Part shown: piece after piece, positions 55,797 through 60,539 of the stretch
How the letters are laid out: every line of letters begins with the position of its first letter
Numbering within the stretch: the stretch's first letter is position 1
NCBI GenBank assembly: GCA_013203905.1
Contig: JABMPC010000010.1
Span: forward strand, 1 to 60,539
DNA from: Chlorobium sp.
GTDB lineage: Bacteria; Bacteroidota; Chlorobiia; Chlorobiales; Chlorobiaceae
Reading direction: 5' to 3'
Length of the DNA stretch: 60,539 nt
Translations under genes and position numbers: made by a program
Notes under the pieces: model-generated
The model's input: the letters and a program-made list of their open reading frames with translations, nothing else
Told to the model about the DNA's origin: nothing
Database searches by the model: none

Positions 55797-56747
55797 TTAT
55801 GCCGACATTTCAAGCATCCGCCTGACAGGCTTCAGGGCTTGAGTCCGCAACGGCTCGGGAATGGTGATTTCGGGTGAACGCTCAAGCATGCACCGGTATA
55901 GCTTTTCAAGCGTATTCTGCTTCATCTGAGTACAGATGCTTCCCCCGGGGCGTGAATCGCGAGGGGCAGGGATAAATGTTTTTCCGGGAGAACGACGCTG
56001 CATCTCATAGAGAATCCCCGGCTCTGTGGCAACAATGAATGATGTTGCCGGTGCCTCAACGCTGTAGTCAAGCAGCGCCTGAGTGGAACCAACAAATGAA
56101 GCAAGATTGAGGACCTCTTCACGGCATTCAGGATGAGCGATGAGTTCCGCTTCCGGATTCAGAGCGCATGCCTCTGCAATCACGGAGGCGGAATAGGCAT
56201 CGTGCACATAGCAGAATCCCTGCCAGAGAAGTATCTCCCGATCCAGTTTACGGGAAATATAACCGCCAAGATTCCTGTCGGGTCCGAAAATAATCGGGGT
56301 TCCCTCCGGAATCATCCCTACAATGCGCTCGGCATTGGACGATGTGCAGGTAATATCAGACAAGGCCTTGAGCTCCGCCGTGGAATTGATGTAGGTAATG
56401 GCAACTGCTTCGGGATGGCGGGCACGGAACTCCCGAAAATCATCAGGTGGGCAGCTGTCGGCAAGAGGGCAACCGGCATTGCGGTCGGGCATGAGTACAA
56501 GTTTGCCGGGGTTGAGGATTTTTGCTGTTTCACCCATAAAATAGACACCGGCAAACACAATAACATCGGCATCAATTTTCTCGGCAGCACGGGCAAGAGC
56601 AAGACTGTCGCCCACAACATCGGCCACCTGCTGAATTTCCGGCAAGGTATAGTAATGGGCAAGAATAACAGCGTTCATCTCCTTTTTAAGGGCGGCAATA
56701 CGCACGGTAAGCTCATCAATAGAAAGGGAAAGAGAGGAATGAGTCAT
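55797..56747 (-). CDS. nadA: Quinolinate synthase
   Basis: 316 residues. [4Fe-4S] enzyme condensing iminoaspartate with dihydroxyacetone phosphate to quinolinate for NAD synthesis. The conserved HYY (AVILAHYYTLPEIQ), GDSLALA, VYFMGETAKILNP and NAGCPLADSC, TCTSSNA and GGSICTQM segments are present; the last three hold the cluster cysteines. The ATG at 56747 begins 2 nt after the GroES-like stop; a GTG at 56753 would overlap it. nadB and nadC are not nearby. Confidence 0.95.
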   Translation of the reverse strand: MTHSSLSLSIDELTVRIAALKKEMNAVILAHYYTLPEIQQVADVVGDSLALARAAEKIDADVIVFAGVYFMGETAKILNPGKLVLMPDRNAGCPLADSCPPDDFREFRARHPEAVAITYINSTAELKALSDITCTSSNAERIVGMIPEGTPIIFGPDRNLGGYISRKLDREILLWQGFCYVHDAYSASVIAEACALNPEAELIAHPECREEVLNLASFVGSTQALLDYSVEAPATSFIVATEPGILYEMQRRSPGKTFIPAPRDSRPGGSICTQMKQNTLEKLYRCMLERSPEITIPEPLRTQALKPVRRMLEMSA

Positions 56748-56749
56748 GA

Positions 56750-57139
56750 TCACTTCAAATAATATTCAATATCGTCATCCTCCCGAACCAGGAGGAGTAT
56801 GGCTGAATTGGGCACAATAACATAGTGTTCGCCGTCATAATCAAGTTCATGGGCACTGCTCTGCAGAAAAATTGCCAAATCACCAACCTGTGCCTGCAAA
56901 GGGATGTATTGCGGGGTGGCCGCACTCTCCTTCCATGGCTCGTCCGATTCCGGCGGAGGTCCAACAGGATATCCCGGACCGGTTTTGATGATGTAGCCGC
57001 TCTGTATCTTTTCCTTTTCCTGCACTCCTGGCGGCAGGTAGATACCTGATTTGGTCCGTTCATCAAGAGATTTCGGCTTGACAAGAACCCTGTCGCCAAC
57101 AACAATGAATTTGGCTGTAATTTTGATATTTTGATTCAT
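56750..57139 (-). CDS. GroES-like co-chaperonin paralogue
   Basis: 129 residues, longer than the standard GroES of about 95. The Cpn10 fold is clear: VVGDRVLVKPKSLDERTKSGIYLPP, KEKIQSGYIIKTGPG, GDLAIFLQSSAHELDYDGEHYVIVPNSAILLLV. A 25-residue Pro-rich insertion (about 54-80) replaces the usual roof-loop region and the tail is acidic. No groEL is adjacent. It is transcribed with nadA, whose ATG begins 2 nt after its stop. Mobile-loop residues (KSGIYLPP) that bind GroEL are retained, so it may still cap GroEL. Confidence 0.85.
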   Translation of the reverse strand: MNQNIKITAKFIVVGDRVLVKPKSLDERTKSGIYLPPGVQEKEKIQSGYIIKTGPGYPVGPPPESDEPWKESAATPQYIPLQAQVGDLAIFLQSSAHELDYDGEHYVIVPNSAILLLVREDDDIEYYLK

Positions 57140-57223
57140 TGGTTTGCTCTTGGCGGATTATAACAGAAAAAGGCTGCCAGCACCCTCATTCAGGTTTCAT
57201 TGTACTAAAAAGTTTTCTATACG

Positions 57224-58066
57224 GTGAAGAAGTTTTTCGGCTTTTTTTTCAGAAACAACTCATTGCTTCTGCTGATAGCGCTTTCAGCCGTCTCGCTGAC
57301 CTTCATAAAAATGGAACAGGCGGATGTTCTTCAGCGCATCAACACTGCCGGAACAGCCTTCAGAGCTGCCATTGCCGACAAAATAGCAAGCTACGGCTAC
57401 CTCATTGACCTGAAAAATGAAAACGACAGGCTTCTTGAAACGAACATCGCTCTTATCGGGCGAATACTCGCCACTGATAACGCCATTCGAACTGAAGCCG
57501 ACCGTTCGCGCATTCTCAGCGGGACAGCAGAACAACTGAAAAATTTCACCCTGGCGCGGGTAGTGGACCGCCAGTTCAGCAACCGCGAAAACATGCTTCT
57601 CATTGACGGGGGGCTTAGCCGTGGCATCAGGACGGACATGACAGTCATGACACCACGGGGCCTTGTGGGACGGGTAGTGGCCGTTTCCGAACACTATGCA
57701 AAAGTAATGCCGCTTATCCATGCCGATTTCAGGGCAAGCGTCGTTTCTTCAGAAAGCGGCACCATGGGAGTACTCGCCTGGAAAGGCGGTCGTGAAGATA
57801 TGGCAACTGTTGACCATGTGCCCATCAGCAGCAGCCTGAAACTGGGCGAGGAGATGCTCACAACCAGCTTCAGCACCTTTGCTGTTCCCGGACTCCCTGT
57901 AGGGCGTGTAGTCTCTATCACACAGGGGGCGCTCTTCAGCACCGTCACCATTCGCCTTGCTGTTGATTTTTCCTCTCTGAACCATGTTATCGTGGTGCCT
58001 CTCAACAGGGATCCCGAAAAACTCAGACTCCTGGAAGGAAGGACCGAATCCGGAACCGACCGCTAA
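57224..58066 (+). CDS. mreC: Rod-shape-determining protein MreC
   Basis: 280 residues, GTG start. One N-terminal membrane helix (about 8-28), a coiled coil (about 45-85, with LIDLKNENDRLLETN), then the beta-barrel periplasmic domain (LIDGGLSRGIRTDMTVMTPRGLVGRVVAVSEHYAKVMPL and TSGFS-like TTSFSTFAVPGLPVGRVVSI). Scaffolds the elongation complex with MreB, MreD, RodA and PBP2. First gene of mreC-mreD-mrdA; mreB is not in this window. Confidence 0.93.
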   Translation: MKKFFGFFFRNNSLLLLIALSAVSLTFIKMEQADVLQRINTAGTAFRAAIADKIASYGYLIDLKNENDRLLETNIALIGRILATDNAIRTEADRSRILSGTAEQLKNFTLARVVDRQFSNRENMLLIDGGLSRGIRTDMTVMTPRGLVGRVVAVSEHYAKVMPLIHADFRASVVSSESGTMGVLAWKGGREDMATVDHVPISSSLKLGEEMLTTSFSTFAVPGLPVGRVVSITQGALFSTVTIRLAVDFSSLNHVIVVPLNRDPEKLRLLEGRTESGTDR

Positions 58067-58088
58067 CTATTCGAGGAACCTCTTTATC

Positions 58089-58580
58089 GTGAAAGCAACA
58101 ACATTTCGCATTGCAGCCCTGCTTGTTCCCGTAACTCTCATGCAGGTCTTCCTGCTGCCCCGTCTCTCGGTTCTGCATGTCTCACCGGATGCCATGGCGG
58201 TTCTTGTCGGGTTTACCGCCATATCATCCGGCAGGAACGCATCCATGCTGATAGGCTTTCTTGGCGGAATGCTGACGGGAATGCTGATTGGGCAAATGGG
58301 CCTCTTGATGCTTGCCGGCACCATCGGCGGATTTATTGCAGGTCTCTTCCAGATTCCCGAAGAGAGCCACGCCACCCAAAGTCTCAAAACCCGGAAATTT
58401 TTTCTGGCATCAACACTCTGCAGCTTCACCAGCTTCGCCGTCATGGCGGCAGGCTCAAACCCGCTTGCCCTCTCATTTGCATACAGAATACTGGTTTTGG
58501 GCAGCATTGCAGCCATATTCACCCTGTTGCTGGCCATAGCAGCCCGCCTTCTCTTCATGAAGAAATCCTTTGCTGACTGA
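58089..58580 (+). CDS. mreD: Rod-shape-determining protein MreD
   Basis: 163 residues, GTG start 22 nt after mreC with GAGGAA 12 nt upstream; the longer frame to 57984 lies inside mreC and is discarded. About five hydrophobic helices (about 5-25, 30-50, 55-85, 100-125, 130-155) fit the small integral membrane protein MreD. Sequence identity in this family is low; the call rests on the topology and the position between mreC and mrdA. Confidence 0.85.
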   Translation: MKATTFRIAALLVPVTLMQVFLLPRLSVLHVSPDAMAVLVGFTAISSGRNASMLIGFLGGMLTGMLIGQMGLLMLAGTIGGFIAGLFQIPEESHATQSLKTRKFFLASTLCSFTSFAVMAAGSNPLALSFAYRILVLGSIAAIFTLLLAIAARLLFMKKSFAD

Positions 58581-58585
58581 ACGAA

Positions 58586-60493
58586 ATGATGGATACCTAT
58601 CAGCGAAGTACCTCAACAGCCATTCTTTTCATCGTGGCCATTTTCAGCCTTCTGCTTGGAAGACTGTTCTGGCTTCAGGTTCTTGACTTCCAGCAGCTCG
58701 GCTCAGTCGGTGCTTCAGCAAGCATCAGGAGAATCTGGGAACTGCCGCCCCGCGGACGAATAAAAGACAGAAACGGTGTAATCATGGTCGACAACCGCCC
58801 TCTTTACTCGGTAAAGCTCATCCCATCCGAATTCAACAGCTCCCGAACAGCTGCACTCGCCTGGCTCATCAACATGCCTGAGAGTGAAATTGCTGAACGC
58901 ATTGCCGAAGGCGCCAGATACAACCGGTTTTCCGCACTCACCCTCAAAAGAGATCTCAGTACTGAAGATACCGCGCGACTGAGTGAAAATATCTGGAAAC
59001 TGCCAGGTGTCATCATTGCTGCCGAAAACAAACGCAAGTATGCCGACTCGCTCTACGGAGCACATATGTTTGGATACCTGCGCGCCATCTCCCCGACCCA
59101 GTTTGAAGAACTGAAAGAGGAGGGATACGCCAGGGACGACAAAATAGGCTTCAGCGGACTGGAGCGCCAGTATGAATCCCACCTGAAAGGCATCAAAGGC
59201 ACCCGTTTCGTCATGGTTACCCCTCTTGGCAGAAATGCGGGCCGATATGATGCGGGCAAGAGCGACATTCCGGCAACCAGAGGGAACGACCTCTCGCTCT
59301 CCATTGATATGGAACTGCAGAAACTGGCGGGAAAACTTCTGGCCGAAACAGGAAAATCAGGAGCTGTTGTTGCCATTGACCCTCAAACAGGAGGCATTCT
59401 TGCCCTCCAGAGCGCCCCGGACTTTGACCTTGAAGTCTTCAACGGCGCAACCGACCCCGCCGGATGGAACGAAATAAGGTCTAACCCCGACAAACCCCTC
59501 TTCAACCGCACGGTACAGGCCGTCTACCCGCCCGGCTCTATATATAAGATGGTTCTTGCAGCCGCAGCCCTCGAAGAACACACCATTGACCCCCATAAAA
59601 AGGTACTCGACAATGGCGTATTCAGATTCGGAAATCGTCAGTACCTGAGCCACAGAGGGGAGGGCCACGGCCTGGTGGATATGCGAGAAGCCATTGCCGT
59701 ATCATCCAATGTCTACTTCTACAGCCTGATTTTTGATGTCGGCTTCACCGCCTGGACAAAATACGGGGCACTGTTCGGATTCGGAACTAAAACAGGTATA
59801 GACCTGCCCGGCGAACGCAGCGGACTGCTCCCCTCAAGCGACTATTACAATCGCCGTTATGGGAAAGGGCGGTGGACAAAAGGCAATCTTGTCAGCCTTG
59901 CAATCGGCCAGGGGGAGCTCGGAACCACCCCGATTCAGCTTGCCACCTATGCCGCCGCCATCGCAAATCGCGGAACCCTCCACCAGCCTCATATCGTTGA
60001 GGGTTATCGCGACACCCGAACAGGCACCTATGTCCCCTTCCGCTACCGGCAGCACCGCCTGCCCCTCAAGCCGGAAACCCTTGAGCTTATCCGGGGAAGC
60101 ATGGCCGATGTTGTCCAGACAGGAACCGGCAGACTGGCACAGGTGCCGGGAATTGCCGTATGCGGCAAAACCGGAACAGCCCAGAATCCTCATGGCAAAG
60201 ATCATGCATGGTTCATAGCCTATGCCCCCGCCGACAACCCTGAAATCGCGCTGACTGTTCTGGTTGAAAACGCCGGTTACGGCGGAAGTGTTTCCGCGCC
60301 GATTGCCGGCAAACTGATCCGCCAATACCTCCGGCACATGATTCCCGAGCCACCAGTACCGGCTGGTGCTGCCACGGCCGACACTCTTTTTGAAGCTCAT
60401 CCCCTCACGCCAGCCATTGTGCCGGCCCTGAAAGACAGCAGCATCAGCTTAACAGTCCCTTCGCCACCCGAAAAAGAAACGAATGATCAGTAA
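58586..60493 (+). CDS. mrdA: Penicillin-binding protein 2 (elongation transpeptidase)
   Basis: 635 residues. N-terminal membrane helix (about 10-30), a dimerisation/pedestal domain (ELPPRGRIKDRNGVIMVDNRPLYSV, about 50-75), then the transpeptidase with the acylated Ser318 in SIYK (318-321), SSN (373-375) and KTG (528-530). Cross-links glycan strands for cell elongation with RodA. A Pro/Ala-rich tail ends it. The pattern of the three active-site boxes is intact. The next gene starts 10 nt before its stop. Confidence 0.96.
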   Translation: MMDTYQRSTSTAILFIVAIFSLLLGRLFWLQVLDFQQLGSVGASASIRRIWELPPRGRIKDRNGVIMVDNRPLYSVKLIPSEFNSSRTAALAWLINMPESEIAERIAEGARYNRFSALTLKRDLSTEDTARLSENIWKLPGVIIAAENKRKYADSLYGAHMFGYLRAISPTQFEELKEEGYARDDKIGFSGLERQYESHLKGIKGTRFVMVTPLGRNAGRYDAGKSDIPATRGNDLSLSIDMELQKLAGKLLAETGKSGAVVAIDPQTGGILALQSAPDFDLEVFNGATDPAGWNEIRSNPDKPLFNRTVQAVYPPGSIYKMVLAAAALEEHTIDPHKKVLDNGVFRFGNRQYLSHRGEGHGLVDMREAIAVSSNVYFYSLIFDVGFTAWTKYGALFGFGTKTGIDLPGERSGLLPSSDYYNRRYGKGRWTKGNLVSLAIGQGELGTTPIQLATYAAAIANRGTLHQPHIVEGYRDTRTGTYVPFRYRQHRLPLKPETLELIRGSMADVVQTGTGRLAQVPGIAVCGKTGTAQNPHGKDHAWFIAYAPADNPEIALTVLVENAGYGGSVSAPIAGKLIRQYLRHMIPEPPVPAGAATADTLFEAHPLTPAIVPALKDSSISLTVPSPPEKETNDQ

Positions 60494-60539
60494 AACCGAT
60501 CAGGAATCAATACGCGGATTTCTTGAAGACACCAGCAAC
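60483..60539 (+). CDS. Start of an unidentified gene (cut by the window end)
   Basis: An ATG inside the end of mrdA opens a frame (MISKTDQESIRGFLEDTSN) that continues past the window. Only 19 residues are visible. rodA would be expected after mrdA, but this polar N-terminus gives no proof. Overlap with mrdA suggests translational coupling. Confidence 0.4.
   Translation, partial: MISKTDQESIRGFLEDTSN

Overview
This 60.5 kb window looks like chromosomal DNA of a green sulfur bacterium (Chlorobiaceae; Chlorobium/Chlorobaculum/Pelodictyon group). The markers are two proteins with adrenodoxin-like Fe-S domains of the CsmI/CsmJ/CsmX chlorosome-envelope type, a CrtH-type carotenoid isomerase, a fused phytol kinase/phytyl-phosphate kinase, and a short-chain reductase that I recognise as close to the Chlorobium tepidum sepiapterin reductase. 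I see no rRNA or tRNA gene, CRISPR array, IS element or prophage. Coding density is about 90 percent and operons are short and tightly packed.

Layout. 1-6.3 kb: 3' part of mfd, two chlorosome-type 2Fe-2S proteins, alanine dehydrogenase, and convergent crtH. 6.4-10.6 kb: stress block with a SigR-like ECF sigma factor and its RsrA-like zinc anti-sigma factor, an ArsR-type regulator, hsp20 with a textbook sigma-54 promoter, and dnaK. 10.6-12.4 kb: an unknown gene and a RodZ-like protein. 12.4-17.7 kb (minus strand): the Tol-Pal envelope system tolQ-tolR-tolA-tolB-pal-pal2-cpoB, with two pal genes. 17.8-19.35 kb: the isoprenoid-alcohol kinase fusion.

19.7-30.8 kb: nine genes in a row for branched-chain amino acids (ilvD-ilvB-ilvN-ilvC-leuB-leuA-leuC-leuD-cimA). 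They cover valine, leucine and isoleucine, the last by the citramalate route; only a transaminase is missing. 31-34.8 kb: radC with a structured leader, a cold-shock gene broken at a run of nine G, sepiapterin reductase, a YqeY-like gene and serS. 34.8-37.4 kb (minus strand): metY-metX under a SAM-I riboswitch. 37.5-45.1 kb: rsmB, xerD, a DUF2721 protein, a beta-CASP RNase, deaD and waaA. 45.1-49 kb: a LuxR-type regulator with an unusual N-terminal domain, then an oxygen-defence group (PerR-like regulator, rubrerythrin, ferritin-like protein, peroxiredoxin). 49.2-57.1 kb: a DUF4293 protein, pdxA-ftsE, class II ribonucleotide reductase, an exported zinc phospholipase-like protein, nadA and a GroES paralogue. 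57.2-60.5 kb: cell-shape genes mreC-mreD-mrdA and the first 19 codons of another gene.

Most of this is core metabolism. The points that best repay a second look are the sigma-54 promoter with paired upstream palindromes in front of hsp20-dnaK, the SigR/RsrA-like pair divergent from crtH, the frameshifted cold-shock gene, the phytol kinase fusion, the structured radC leader, and the LuxR regulator.
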